DNA of 64,000 nt from VXPQ01 sp964608315 (GTDB lineage: Bacteria > Bacteroidota > Rhodothermia > Rhodothermales > VXPQ01): contig CAZSNF010000011.1 in NCBI GenBank assembly GCA_964608315.1, positions 1-64,000 of the forward strand, given 5' to 3'. Positions 16,245-25,635 of the stretch are shown here, piece by piece. Positions within the stretch are counted from its first letter, which is position 1; each line of letters begins with the position of its first letter. The translations under genes and the position numbers were made by a program. The notes under the pieces were generated by a model, which saw only the letters and a list, made by a program, of their open reading frames with translations, searched no databases and was not told the DNA's origin.

Positions 16245-17594
16245 GAACCAGCGTTCGCCAATATTCACCGATATGGATAACCGGTAGAATACGTCGCGGA
16301 CGAGATTGTCGCTGGCTGCGCCGCGCATGCCTGCTTGCATGTTCAGGTCGAGGCGCGCCCCGGGCACGAGCGTGGGCAAGCCAAAGCCCGCCGACAACAT
16401 GGCGGTTTCGATGTTCGTGCTCCGGTCCGGTGAAATATACGTCCGGTCCCAGGAAATTCCGAAGCGATAGGCGATGCGCGCAGGCCATGCCGCAAGCAGG
16501 TCGTTGCCCGCAGGGATAAATTCAAAGCCGGTTCCAATCTGTATGGCGTTGGACAATCCTTGTTCGGCTCCGGGTCGATAGCCGGGCCAGGGAATCGTGC
16601 TTTGCATATTGGTCCACGGGGCGAATTTGCCTCCTGCCGACAAGGTCCATCGCGTATCGGGATAATACGCCACGCCCACGCCCAGTTGCCAGGGAATGTC
16701 GATGGATCCGGAGACGGTTGTGCCCAGCGTATCCCTGTCGAGGTTTAGTCCCAGCGAAGTAACCCGTTCGCCCGAAAGGGTCGCGGGGAGCGTAAAGGCG
16801 GCGCCCACGCTAATATAATCTTCGTCCCCGAATACGTTCTGGACGCTTAGCAATGTACCGAACGTAGCCGAAAAACCGTGCAACCGCGTCGAGGTCTCAA
16901 GATGGGTGTCCAGAAACGAAGGGTCGGAAGCCCCCTCCAGAAAGATGGTTTCCCGTCCGTCGTCGATGATGCCGAAGAGGGCGTTGAGCGAGGCTCCGAT
17001 GCGGATATTGCGGTGTATTTTGTATCCGACGCCGCCGGTAATTTGTTGTATTCCCCCCGATCCGAAAAAATTGACGCGGTATCCCACCGTATCGGGCCGG
17101 GCCGGATCGCCGGAAAAAAACGTGCCGTCGCTTCCCACATGGTAACTCACGCGCGAAAACGGAGCGAATCCCAACGCCACGCCCAGTTTCCGTTCGAGGA
17201 TCGGAAAACCGATCTGTATGCCGCTCAACTGGCCCGAAGCCAGACGGCTGGTCTCGTCGGCTTCGTCAGAAATCACCAGGCTCTGGTAGGCGAAGCCCGC
17301 CGAAATCCGGGTGAGCGCCTGATCGGCCCAGGTTCCCGGATTATTCGGATTGACGTACTGCAACGAATGCAGCGCATATCCGGCGTGTCCGACGCCTGCG
17401 CCCTGCCCGCCTGTATGAGCCTGCAAGGCGCCAATGCCGAAGCGAGAATACAAAGAGCCGTCGCGGGCGTCTTGCGCGCCGACAGGCGCTGCGGCGAGCA
17501 GGCCGGCGACCAGGCACAGGACTGCGTACGCTGCGGGCAGTCGGACGAAGCGGGCGGGGCCGGATCCTGCGCGAAAGTACGGGGACAAGGGCAT
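16224..17594 (-). CDS. Outer-membrane beta-barrel protein (FadL/UPF0164-like)
   Basis: 456 residues with a signal peptide ending PVGAQ (about residue 40). The mature protein consists of alternating beta strands with many Gly and aromatic residues. The early motif SLYSRFGIGALQ is followed by GHAGYALHSLQYVNPNNPG, a pattern common in Bacteroidota membrane proteins of the FadL-like fold. No specific ligand can be deduced. It starts 20 bases after the DUF4270 lipoprotein stop and is probably in the same transcript. Its final codons are duplicated about 1.5 kb away. ATG 17594 is chosen because the signal sequence begins there. Confidence 0.75.
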   Translation of the reverse strand: MPLSPYFRAGSGPARFVRLPAAYAVLCLVAGLLAAAPVGAQDARDGSLYSRFGIGALQAHTGGQGAGVGHAGYALHSLQYVNPNNPGTWADQALTRISAGFAYQSLVISDEADETSRLASGQLSGIQIGFPILERKLGVALGFAPFSRVSYHVGSDGTFFSGDPARPDTVGYRVNFFGSGGIQQITGGVGYKIHRNIRIGASLNALFGIIDDGRETIFLEGASDPSFLDTHLETSTRLHGFSATFGTLLSVQNVFGDEDYISVGAAFTLPATLSGERVTSLGLNLDRDTLGTTVSGSIDIPWQLGVGVAYYPDTRWTLSAGGKFAPWTNMQSTIPWPGYRPGAEQGLSNAIQIGTGFEFIPAGNDLLAAWPARIAYRFGISWDRTYISPDRSTNIETAMLSAGFGLPTLVPGARLDLNMQAGMRGAASDNLVRDVFYRLSISVNIGERWFQTPKLR

Positions 17595-17614
17595 TGCGGC
17601 TCGATGGGGTGCGG

Positions 17615-18808
17615 TCAATAGATCGGGGTAAGCGTGATGAATCCGGCGGGCGTTTGCCGGTCGGCGTCGGCGTCGTACAACAGCACAGGATTCAGCGAAC
17701 TGTAATAATAGTAATAACTTGTGTGATCCGAGACCAGGGAAGTGGGCAAATTGGCCGGGTTGGGCATTCGGAGTTCGAAGACCATGTCTTCCGCGATGCG
17801 GTCCTCGATCCTGCGAGCCAGCCCCGGGCCTTCGAACACGAAGCGGCCCTCCTCGTCCATTGTGCTGCGGCCCAGCACGACATAGGCAGTGTCTCCTGGC
17901 GCGCGCGTATACAGGTCCAGCGTACGGAGCAGGGGGCGTTCGAAATTCGTCGGCGCGTTTTGCAGGAGCGTCAGGGTATCCGCCCACAGCGTGAGCGTTG
18001 CCCGGTTCACGGAAAGGGGATCTCCCGATGCATGGATTTCGCTGGAGACGGAGAGCGAAAATTCGGGCGTGGGCCCAATTCCCGCCTGCATGAGGAACCG
18101 GCCTTCGGGCGTCGCCGCCGGGGCGGTATGCGACACGAAAGGATAGGCTCTCCCAAGCGGATGGGAAAGCGAGTCCGAACCGGTGGAAGCGAACAGGGAA
18201 GAACCCTGCGGGCCGAATCCGACCACCGCGTTGCCTGCAACGGGGTCGATCCGGAAACCATGCAAAAGATTGCCGATGTCCTCGTTCCTGAGTGCGGCGT
18301 CGTGTTTCGAAACCCAGGAATCGGGCAAGGGAACGACGACCAGCGTATCCGTGGCCAGGAAGTTGAATTCTGTAATAACCGGTCCGGTGGCGAACGAGGC
18401 GCCGACGGATATGTCGTCTGAATCCCAGGCTTCGTCGATCTGCCTCAGTGCGGCTTGAATCTTACTCGTCGAATCGCCGTATACGTATGTGCGGCGCAGG
18501 CGCAATTCGGCGGATTCGACGACGCCTGCCCGAAATTCCTCCGAGGTAAGGGCGGTGATGTCGAAATATCCCTGCACTTCGTATCGGCCGAGCATGGGAT
18601 CGTCCACCATGCCCGCCAGTACGCGCGCAGGCCTGTCGGACGGGGTCCATTCCGCAGCGCGCAAGGGAGAAAGGGATTCGACGGTGTTGACCGGTTCGCC
18701 TCCGGCGGCGCCAAGCAGGTCTCCGCCCACGTTTGCGGGATCGTCGCAGGCGACCAGCAGGGCGCCCATGCAGACGCATGCGAACAGGGTGGAAAGTGCA
18801 GTCTTCAC
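17615..18808 (-). CDS. DUF4270 family lipoprotein
   Basis: 397 residues starting at GTG 18808, with a type II signal peptide: STLFACVCMGALLVAC, then DDPANVGGDLL. The lipid-bearing Cys is residue 21 or so. The CDDPANVG start, the repeated beta strands and the SVSSEIHASGDPLSVNRATL region agree with DUF4270, a Bacteroidota family usually encoded beside a glycogen/starch synthase, as here. Function is unknown; surface or periplasmic location is likely. A repeat-family end lies only two bases upstream of the GTG, so the native promoter and ribosome site may have been displaced. Confidence 0.75.
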   Translation of the reverse strand: MKTALSTLFACVCMGALLVACDDPANVGGDLLGAAGGEPVNTVESLSPLRAAEWTPSDRPARVLAGMVDDPMLGRYEVQGYFDITALTSEEFRAGVVESAELRLRRTYVYGDSTSKIQAALRQIDEAWDSDDISVGASFATGPVITEFNFLATDTLVVVPLPDSWVSKHDAALRNEDIGNLLHGFRIDPVAGNAVVGFGPQGSSLFASTGSDSLSHPLGRAYPFVSHTAPAATPEGRFLMQAGIGPTPEFSLSVSSEIHASGDPLSVNRATLTLWADTLTLLQNAPTNFERPLLRTLDLYTRAPGDTAYVVLGRSTMDEEGRFVFEGPGLARRIEDRIAEDMVFELRMPNPANLPTSLVSDHTSYYYYYSSLNPVLLYDADADRQTPAGFITLTPIY

Positions 18809-18810
18809 GC

Positions 18811-18838
18811 GAGCGAAGTGATTTTGATCAGAGTATCC
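18811..18838. repeat. Solo repeat-family right end
   Basis: GAGCGAAGTGATTTTGATCA then GAGTATCC matches the last 28 bases of the family. It lies between the GT5 gene and the DUF4270 start codon. Confidence 0.6.
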
Positions 18839-18973
18839 AGAGTATTCCCAAGGCGTCCGGTAGCATGAGGAACGACAGCGACCGGATTTTATTGCGAAAG
18901 GCGAAAAGTCGCGTATGCGTAAAGCGCGCGAGGGTTCCCCGCAGGCGCATGGCGCAAGCAAACCGGTGCGTAT

Positions 18974-19741
18974 TCAGGCGGCAGCCTTGCGCAGCAACTG
19001 TTCGTACGTAGATCGGGCCGTTTCGGATTGCTCCGCGGGCGTATCTCCAAAGGACAATGCGCCGCCCGGCGTATCTTCGGCCTGCGGGAGGGAGATGGCG
19101 GCGTCTGCAAACAGATTGCCGATGTGGTTCGGGTTTTTGCCGACAAGAGACGCGCCGTGGTCCAGTCGTTCGGCTTCCGCAAATGCTTCGTCGATCCTGT
19201 CGTCGAAAGGCACCGGGTGCGCCGTGAATACGCTTTGCGTGTTCGCGAAAATGTCGTCGCCGGCGTATTCGGTTTGCAATAGCATGGGGATAAAACCGCT
19301 CAACCACCCGAACGCATGAATAACATCCGGGGCCCAGCCCAGTTTTCGGATCGTTTCGAGCGAAGCCCGCCCGAAAAACAACGCCCGCTCCATATTGTCT
19401 TCGAAAAACTGCGGGTTTTGCGCCGTGCGATACACGCCTTTTCGCTTGAAATAATAATCGTTGTCCATGAAATAGACTTGCAGGCGCGCTCCCGGAATAG
19501 AGGCCACTTTCACCTTGAGCGTTTCCGTGCGGGCGCCCATTTCGATGCGCGTTCCCGAAAGGCGGATCACTTCGTGCAAGCGATTTTTGCGCTCGCTGAC
19601 GACGCCGTATCGGGGCATCATAATGCGCATTTCGTATCCTCCCTCGTTTTGGAGTTCCTCGGGGAGGCTTCGAACTATCGTTGCGGCGCCTGAAGATTTT
19701 GAAAAAGGAGTAACCTCATCGGATACGAAGAGAATCTTCAT
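18974..19741 (-). CDS. Short glycogen/starch synthase-like protein (GT5 N-terminal domain)
   Basis: 255 residues resembling only the N-terminal Rossmann domain of GT5 glycogen synthases. It opens MKILFVSDEVTPFSKSSGAA, has IMMPRYGVV, and has the WAPDVIHAFGWLSGFIP segment near residue 140. The ADP-glucose-binding C-terminal domain (about 220 residues) is absent. Such short forms are a known Bacteroidota type, often paired with DUF4270, so this is probably not a recent truncation. Catalytic competence is uncertain. glgC, which makes ADP-glucose, lies 3.8 kb away in the opposite orientation. Confidence 0.78.
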   Translation of the reverse strand: MKILFVSDEVTPFSKSSGAATIVRSLPEELQNEGGYEMRIMMPRYGVVSERKNRLHEVIRLSGTRIEMGARTETLKVKVASIPGARLQVYFMDNDYYFKRKGVYRTAQNPQFFEDNMERALFFGRASLETIRKLGWAPDVIHAFGWLSGFIPMLLQTEYAGDDIFANTQSVFTAHPVPFDDRIDEAFAEAERLDHGASLVGKNPNHIGNLFADAAISLPQAEDTPGGALSFGDTPAEQSETARSTYEQLLRKAAA

Positions 19742-19856
19742 GGGATTGGTATGCCAGAATGTGTAACGATCGAAAGAGGCTGCACGTAGCTGAAAAAGAT
19801 ACTAAAAACGAACCGGTTTTCCAAGTTCGGGAGAAGGAGGGCCTTTCGCCGCCGGG

Positions 19857-22800
19857 TCACGGTTCCTGTCGCTCGCGCTGGAGTATCTCGAAATAGCGCC
19901 GGATTCGCTCTTCGAAATCGGGTGCGTAGCCGCTTTCAAGCGCCCGGATGAGGTCGCGATGCAGCTTGTCCGCCGGGTCTTCGGGGAGGGCTTCGGGCGG
20001 CGCGGCGCGGGGCATGTCTTGCCCTTCGCGCGATTCCCTTCGACGTTCGCGGCCCCGTTCGTGCATGGAGCGCTGGGCGTCCAGCAGACGTTGCAGAATC
20101 TGGCGTTGCCGCTCGATCATTTGCGGGGCTACGCGGCGCGTTTCCAGTTCGCGCAGCGTTTTTTCCATGTCGTCGGCGATTTTGTCCAGGTCGCCCAGCA
20201 ATTTGCCGCGGGCTTCCGGGTTGCGCCGCACCTGTCCCAGTTGATCCCGTATGGCTTGTTGTTGCGCGCGCATTTGTTGCAGGCGCTGCTCCATATCGTT
20301 TCCAAGCCGATTTCCTTGCATGTCGTTCAGAAATTGCTGGATTTGCTGATTCAGTTGTTGTTGCTGCTGCGACATTTGCTGCATTTGCCGGAGAACCTGC
20401 TGCATGCTGCTGCCTCCGCCGGACCCCTGCTGATTCATGATCTGGTCGAGCACGCCGGCCAGCAGCAAGGCCAGTTCGTTCAGGTGCATCATGGAGGCGG
20501 TCTGATGGCCGCCCGCCTCGCCGACGGCTCGCTCCGTCATGGCGCTTGTGGCTTGCTCCATTTCCATGAGCGCCTGTCCCGACAAGCGTTGCACTTCCCG
20601 ACTGAGCTGGGGAATGTTTTTTTCAAGATTCCGTAGCGAGTCGATGACGGTGGCGAACCCTGCCGACAACGCATCCTGAAGGCGGGCGTCCTCCCGTAGC
20701 GAGGGCTGGTCTGAAACATGCTTCAGGATATTTTTGCGGAGCGCTTCCTGTTCCTGCGAGAGCATGAGGACATCGCCGAGCGCTCGACGCAGCCCCGCAA
20801 GGTTGATTTGCCGTTGCGCGCCCTGCATGTTCGCCTGCATGTCGGTCAGATCATTTCCGAGGCGCCGCAACCATTGCTGCATGCGTTGTTGCCCGGATTG
20901 CGCCTCGTCCAACTGCCCGGAGCGCAAGCGATCGGCATTTTCCATCAATTGCTGCGGCATGTTTTGCTCCCGCATCGAGCGGTTCAGTTGTTGCATGTCG
21001 CGGGCCGGGCCATGCTGCATTTCCCCGATCCGCCTTTGCGCCTCGTTCATGACTTCTTCCAGCTGTTGCATCTCCTCTACGGCGCTTTCCTGCCGACGCG
21101 CAAGCCGTTCCTGTTCGGAGGGTTCTTCCGTTGCTCCGGTTTCGTCGTCGCCCGCAGACGTTTCCGGGGCCTGTTCGGAAGGCGCCTCGGCCCCGTCAGT
21201 CGGGTTCTCCGTTTCCTGTTGCTGCTGCAATCCGGCGGTTTCTTCCTCCATTCGTTCTTGCTGACGAGCCAGGTCTTCGGCCCTGCGCGCCGCTTCTTCA
21301 AGGCTTTGTTGCGCGCGCAGATTTTTGAACAATTCGAGCGTTCGCTCCAGGCGCTGCCGGTACTGCGTTTCGCTGAATTCGAACTGCTCGACGGCCTCTT
21401 GAATCTGCGTCAGGTCCATGTTGGCGATGGCCTCCTGCAATTGCGCCATGGCTTCCCGGAGTTCAGGCGAATCGATTTCCTCCACGACCTGCTGCATTTC
21501 CCGGTACAGCGAAAGCGTTTCCTCGCTTAGCAGATTGTTGCGCTCCGCCGTGCGATTCATGGATTCGACCTGCTCGGCGAGATCGTTCACCTGCTCTTCC
21601 ATGCGTTGCTGCTGCTGTTCGATCTGCTCAAGCTGTCGCTGGTCTTCCCAGTCTGCGCGCTGTTTATTGCGCACCTCGTCGCGCAGTTCGTCGAATTGTT
21701 CGTCCAGTTGCTCCGCCTGGTCCATGATATCCAGGAGCCGGGATTCGACCCCTTCCTGTTCCTCGCGCAAGGATTCGTACCGTTCGGCGAGGGACGGCGT
21801 CCGAAGGAACCGCGGCGGCGTTTGCGCGGCCTTGTAGCCTGCCCAGGCGTCGTTGTCGCGTACGCGCACAAAGTATTCGATCACGTCTCCCGGGACGGGA
21901 TCAAGGGAGGTGGTTTCCCCGATAAGCCAGTCGTACGTCAGGCGCTGATCCGGCAAGCGCGGATCCGGCAGGGGCAACGGAATTTCTCCGAACGTATCGG
22001 AAGGCTCGCCGAAACGGCTCTCCGAAAGCCGGTAGAAAAGCGCGAGGTCGTGGAATCCGTAATCGTCCCGGATGCTGCCTTCGAGCGTACGTTGCAGCGT
22101 TTCGTCCAGCAAGGCGTCCGGTTCCGGGCGCGCCAGCAGGATGGACGGCGCGCGGTCTTCTTCTGCGGAAACGGCATACTCGATAGGGGCGTGGTTTCGT
22201 ACGCCCCGGGCGTTTTCCAGCACGATCCGGTAGGACCCGTTCCGGGTGATCGTGAACGCCCCCTTCGCGCGTCCGTCGTTTATTTCGAGCGGAGCGGAGG
22301 CGCCGTCGTCGAAGGCGAGGCTGGCGCGTACGGTTTCGGAGCCGCTCAGGACAAGGTCGAGCGCTACCCGCGTACCGGGCAATCCCGCCACGTCGCCCAT
22401 GTCCGGATCCAGCCGCTGCTCGGGCAGGCCGGCGTAGGCCGGAGGGCGCAGCACGATCCGCAGGCTACGAACCAGAGGATAGTCGATGACGGATACGCGA
22501 TGCCATGCGCTGGCGACAGGCGCCGCCGTCACGCGATAGCGCAGAGACCGCCGGACATTTTCTATTTCATGCCGGAAGACCTCGCTCGAATCTTCCCGCA
22601 GGCGCAGCGTCTCGATATGGTCTTCGTTTTCGCGCCGGATGGCTATTTCGAGGACGTCGGGCCGCTCTTTTCCTGTCGTACGGGCTTCGATGGTCAATGC
22701 GGAGCCCTTCGCTATCTCAATGTCGCCGGGCGTTACGTCGAGATGGAACGGAACCGGCCGGTTGAACCGGACCCCGGGCGACAGGAGGCGGGCCGAGGCG

Positions 22801-23351
22801 CCCGTGAAGGTTCCGGGGGCGGCGGCGAGAAAGGCCAGCAGCAAGACGAGCGGGATGGCCGCAAAGCGCAGGCTCCGTTTCGCTTTGGAGAAATCGGCTA
22901 CCGTTTCGAACGAGACGGCGTCGACTTCGGCGCCCAGCATGCGTACGGCCTGGTCCAGCAGGGGCGGCGGGGTATCGCTGTGCCGACCTTCCGAAAGGTC
23001 CAGCAGGTTTACGAGGCGATCCCCTATGCGCGGTATGCGTTGCCCGATCTCGCGGGCGACGACGCAGAGCGGTCGGTCGCGCAAAAGTCCCGACAGCATC
23101 AACAGGGGACGTATCGGGAACCAGATCAGCAGGCCCAGGGAAACCCACCCGACTATCTGGAGCAGGACGGCCCGGGGAGTTACGTCCAGTCGCCATCCTG
23201 CCTCGATAAGCGTTGCCGCAAGCCACAGTCCCGCAACGGCGCCCGCGGTCAGAACGCACCCGAAAAGAAATTCAGCAAGGGTCATGCGCCGGGCCGTGGC
23301 GCGCAGGCGCCCCCGGATGCGCTTTAGAAGTTCAGAGGAGTCGTCGTGCAT
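19857..23351 (-). CDS. DUF4175-like large membrane-anchored coiled-coil protein
   Basis: 1164 residues. Two or three N-terminal membrane helices (about 22-45, 58-80, 160-180) are followed by Ig-like beta domains (about 200-520, with LVRSLRIVLRPPAYAGLP). A very long Gln/Glu/Met-rich coiled coil (about 560-1090) ends in charged basic and acidic tails. The YDYGFHDLALFYRLSE-like region (here DDYGFHDLALFYRLSE) and the Q-rich helical half are typical of DUF4175. Function is unknown; it may be an envelope scaffold. ATG 23351 is preferred because upstream in-frame codons lie in the shared promoter region with glgC. Confidence 0.78.
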   Translation of the reverse strand: MHDDSSELLKRIRGRLRATARRMTLAEFLFGCVLTAGAVAGLWLAATLIEAGWRLDVTPRAVLLQIVGWVSLGLLIWFPIRPLLMLSGLLRDRPLCVVAREIGQRIPRIGDRLVNLLDLSEGRHSDTPPPLLDQAVRMLGAEVDAVSFETVADFSKAKRSLRFAAIPLVLLLAFLAAAPGTFTGASARLLSPGVRFNRPVPFHLDVTPGDIEIAKGSALTIEARTTGKERPDVLEIAIRRENEDHIETLRLREDSSEVFRHEIENVRRSLRYRVTAAPVASAWHRVSVIDYPLVRSLRIVLRPPAYAGLPEQRLDPDMGDVAGLPGTRVALDLVLSGSETVRASLAFDDGASAPLEINDGRAKGAFTITRNGSYRIVLENARGVRNHAPIEYAVSAEEDRAPSILLARPEPDALLDETLQRTLEGSIRDDYGFHDLALFYRLSESRFGEPSDTFGEIPLPLPDPRLPDQRLTYDWLIGETTSLDPVPGDVIEYFVRVRDNDAWAGYKAAQTPPRFLRTPSLAERYESLREEQEGVESRLLDIMDQAEQLDEQFDELRDEVRNKQRADWEDQRQLEQIEQQQQRMEEQVNDLAEQVESMNRTAERNNLLSEETLSLYREMQQVVEEIDSPELREAMAQLQEAIANMDLTQIQEAVEQFEFSETQYRQRLERTLELFKNLRAQQSLEEAARRAEDLARQQERMEEETAGLQQQQETENPTDGAEAPSEQAPETSAGDDETGATEEPSEQERLARRQESAVEEMQQLEEVMNEAQRRIGEMQHGPARDMQQLNRSMREQNMPQQLMENADRLRSGQLDEAQSGQQRMQQWLRRLGNDLTDMQANMQGAQRQINLAGLRRALGDVLMLSQEQEALRKNILKHVSDQPSLREDARLQDALSAGFATVIDSLRNLEKNIPQLSREVQRLSGQALMEMEQATSAMTERAVGEAGGHQTASMMHLNELALLLAGVLDQIMNQQGSGGGSSMQQVLRQMQQMSQQQQQLNQQIQQFLNDMQGNRLGNDMEQRLQQMRAQQQAIRDQLGQVRRNPEARGKLLGDLDKIADDMEKTLRELETRRVAPQMIERQRQILQRLLDAQRSMHERGRERRRESREGQDMPRAAPPEALPEDPADKLHRDLIRALESGYAPDFEERIRRYFEILQRERQEP

Positions 23352-23497
23352 GCCGCAGAAACCGCAAGGAACAATTTTTTGTGTACCGCAGCGCATGGAG
23401 GGAGTTTCCCGGAATGGTTCGCCGCACGGCATTATAGCTCCGGCATTCGTATCTTGACAGCGAAGCCATGCGATATTTTTACAGCGCATTTTAGCAT
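23352..23497. promoter_or_regulatory. Divergent promoter region between DUF4175 gene and glgC
   Basis: 146 bases separate the two divergent starts and must hold both promoters. TTGACA at 23454-23459 followed by an AT-rich GATATTTTTAC stretch is a possible element for glgC, but the spacing is not ideal and Bacteroidota promoters often use a different consensus. Confidence 0.35.
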
Positions 23498-24763
23498 ATG
23501 AACGACTTGCTTGCCGTCATTCTCGGGGGAGGCGCCGGAAAACGACTCTTCCCGCTTACGATGCATCGCTCCAAACCGGCGGTTCCGCTGGGAGGAAAAT
23601 ATCGCCTGATCGATATTCCGGTGTCGAACTGCATCAATTCGGACATCAACCGGATATTCGTTCTTACCCAGTTCAATTCGGCGAGCCTGAATCGCCACAT
23701 TGCGCGCACCTACCAGTTTGACCGGTTCCGCGGCGGGTTCGTTACCGTGCTGGCCGCCCAGCAAACCCAGGAATCCAAAGACTGGTTTCAGGGCACGGCG
23801 GACGCCGTGCGCCAGTCCCTGTTCAATATGCGATCATATCGGCATTCCCATGTGCTCATTTTGTCGGGCGATCAGCTCTACACCATGGATTACCGGAAGC
23901 TGATGCAACGCCACATCGACAGCGGCGCGGGCGTTACCCTCGCCACCATTCCGGTGCGCGCAGAGGAAGCGCCTTCGTTCGGCGTCGTAAAGACGGAGAA
24001 CGGGTTTGTTTCCGAATTTTACGAAAAACCCGCGTCGGACGACCTTGCAGACAAGGCCAGCCCGGTGAGCAAGGAGATGCGCGATGCGGGACGCGTATTT
24101 CTTGCCTCCATGGGCATTTACGTGTTCGAGAAGAATGTTCTGCAGCAGTTGCTCGCCGCCAGGCCGGATGCGCACGATTTCGGACAGGAGATCATTCCGG
24201 AAGCGATCGGCAAATACCCGGTGGCGAGTTATGCGTTCGAAGGCTACTGGAGCGACGTAGGGACGGTGCAATCGTTTTTCGAGGCCAATCTGATGTTGGC
24301 GAAACGGTCCCCCGAATACGACATTTATAACGCCACGGCGCCATTGTACACCAATACCCGCATGCTTCCGCCCGCCAAAATTTTGAGTTCCCGTGTCGAA
24401 AACTCCCTGATCGGGGAGGCGGCCGTCGTGGTCGACAGCCGCATATCGAATTCGGTGATAGGGATCCGCTCTTATATCGGCGCGGACACTACCGTCGAGA
24501 ACACGGTGTTCATGGGGGCCGACTATTACGCATGGCACGATCCCCGTTTGCGGAATCCGCCAGAGGGGCCGCCGAGCCCGGGCATCGGCGACGGAAGTTA
24601 CGTCGAGGGGGCCATCGTCGATCGGAACGTACAGATAGGCAGGCGGTGCGTAATCAAAAGGCGGGAGGGCGCGCGCAACGCGGACGGCGAGAATTATTTC
24701 GTGCGCGACGGCGTTATCGTCATTCCCAAGAATGCGCGCATTCCCGACGATACCGTCATCTGA
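23498..24763 (+). CDS. glgC: Glucose-1-phosphate adenylyltransferase
   Basis: ADP-glucose pyrophosphorylase of 421 residues, the committed step of bacterial glycogen synthesis. The nucleotide-binding start LAVILGGGAGKRLFPLT (residues 5-21), KPAVPLGGKYRLIDIPVSNC, the GTADAVRQ segment, LILSGDQLYTMDY and the C-terminal left-handed beta-helix with YIGADTTVENTVFMG are all present. The gene overlaps the 3' end of convergent pyrF by 8 bases. Allosteric control is expected from the family but cannot be read from the sequence. Confidence 0.94.
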   Translation: MNDLLAVILGGGAGKRLFPLTMHRSKPAVPLGGKYRLIDIPVSNCINSDINRIFVLTQFNSASLNRHIARTYQFDRFRGGFVTVLAAQQTQESKDWFQGTADAVRQSLFNMRSYRHSHVLILSGDQLYTMDYRKLMQRHIDSGAGVTLATIPVRAEEAPSFGVVKTENGFVSEFYEKPASDDLADKASPVSKEMRDAGRVFLASMGIYVFEKNVLQQLLAARPDAHDFGQEIIPEAIGKYPVASYAFEGYWSDVGTVQSFFEANLMLAKRSPEYDIYNATAPLYTNTRMLPPAKILSSRVENSLIGEAAVVVDSRISNSVIGIRSYIGADTTVENTVFMGADYYAWHDPRLRNPPEGPPSPGIGDGSYVEGAIVDRNVQIGRRCVIKRREGARNADGENYFVRDGVIVIPKNARIPDDTVI

Positions 24764-25610
24764 CGGTCCCTTGCGACAGGGCCGGCGCCAGCGACGTACG
24801 CAAGTTTTCCGCCGCGCTGCGGGCCGCCGGGGCAAAGTCCTGTCCCGCCGAGGCGTACAGGATCGCCCGGCTGCTATTGACCAGAACAGGTCCCGAACCT
24901 TCGCGAAGCGCCTCCAGCACGTTTCCGATATGGCCTCCCTGCGCGCCCACGCCGGGGATGAGCAACGGCGCGTCGGGAGCCAGGGCGCGGATGCGCCGCA
25001 GCGCTTCCGTATCCGAAGCGCCCGCCACGAAGCCGAGCGCGCCCTTCGCGTCGCGCGTCGAGGCCTCCCAGGTCCGCGCCGCCAGCGCCACATGTTCGTA
25101 GAGCGGCCTGCCTTCGCATTCCATGCGTTGAAAGTCCGTCCCGCCGGGATTGGACGTACGGGCAAGCAGAAAAGCGCCCCGGCCTGGCCATGAGAGGAAC
25201 GGCGTTACGCTGTCCCGACCCATGTATCCCGATACGGTGCAGGCGTCGAAGCCGAGCAGGTCGAAGCAGGCCTGCGCATAAAAGCGCGCCGAATTGCCGA
25301 TATCGCCGCGTTTTCCGTCGGCGATAACCAGCGCGCCCGGCGGGATCGCGCGCAGCGTGGCTTCCAGCACGCGCCAGCTGTCGGCGCCGAGGGCCTCGAA
25401 GAACGCAAGATTCAGTTTGTAGGCCGCCGCCAGGTCCGACGTGGCCTCCACGATGGCCCGATTGAAGGCAAGGACCGCCTCGGCGGCGTCTTTCCCTCCG
25501 GCGAGCGAAGCGGGAAGCCGTGCGGGATCGGGGTCCAGGCCCACGCAAACGAGCGAGGCGGTTTGGGCCTGACGGTCTGAAAGGCGGTCTGCGAACGAGC
25601 GTACGGTCAT
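24756..25610 (-). CDS. pyrF: Orotidine 5'-phosphate decarboxylase (type 2)
   Basis: 284-residue TIM barrel of pyrimidine synthesis converting OMP to UMP. The catalytic Lys-Asp array lies in VIADGKRGDIGNSA (about residues 95-108); the substrate-binding start LVCVGLDPDPARLP and the PGVGAQGG phosphate loop are conserved. The DxKRGDI form and length place it in the longer type 2 group found in actinobacteria and Bacteroidota. Its 3' end overlaps glgC, so transcription of the two genes may interfere. Confidence 0.93.
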   Translation of the reverse strand: MTVRSFADRLSDRQAQTASLVCVGLDPDPARLPASLAGGKDAAEAVLAFNRAIVEATSDLAAAYKLNLAFFEALGADSWRVLEATLRAIPPGALVIADGKRGDIGNSARFYAQACFDLLGFDACTVSGYMGRDSVTPFLSWPGRGAFLLARTSNPGGTDFQRMECEGRPLYEHVALAARTWEASTRDAKGALGFVAGASDTEALRRIRALAPDAPLLIPGVGAQGGHIGNVLEALREGSGPVLVNSSRAILYASAGQDFAPAARSAAENLRTSLAPALSQGTVR

Positions 25611-25635
25611 GACGGCTTTTTAATCATTGCATCCT

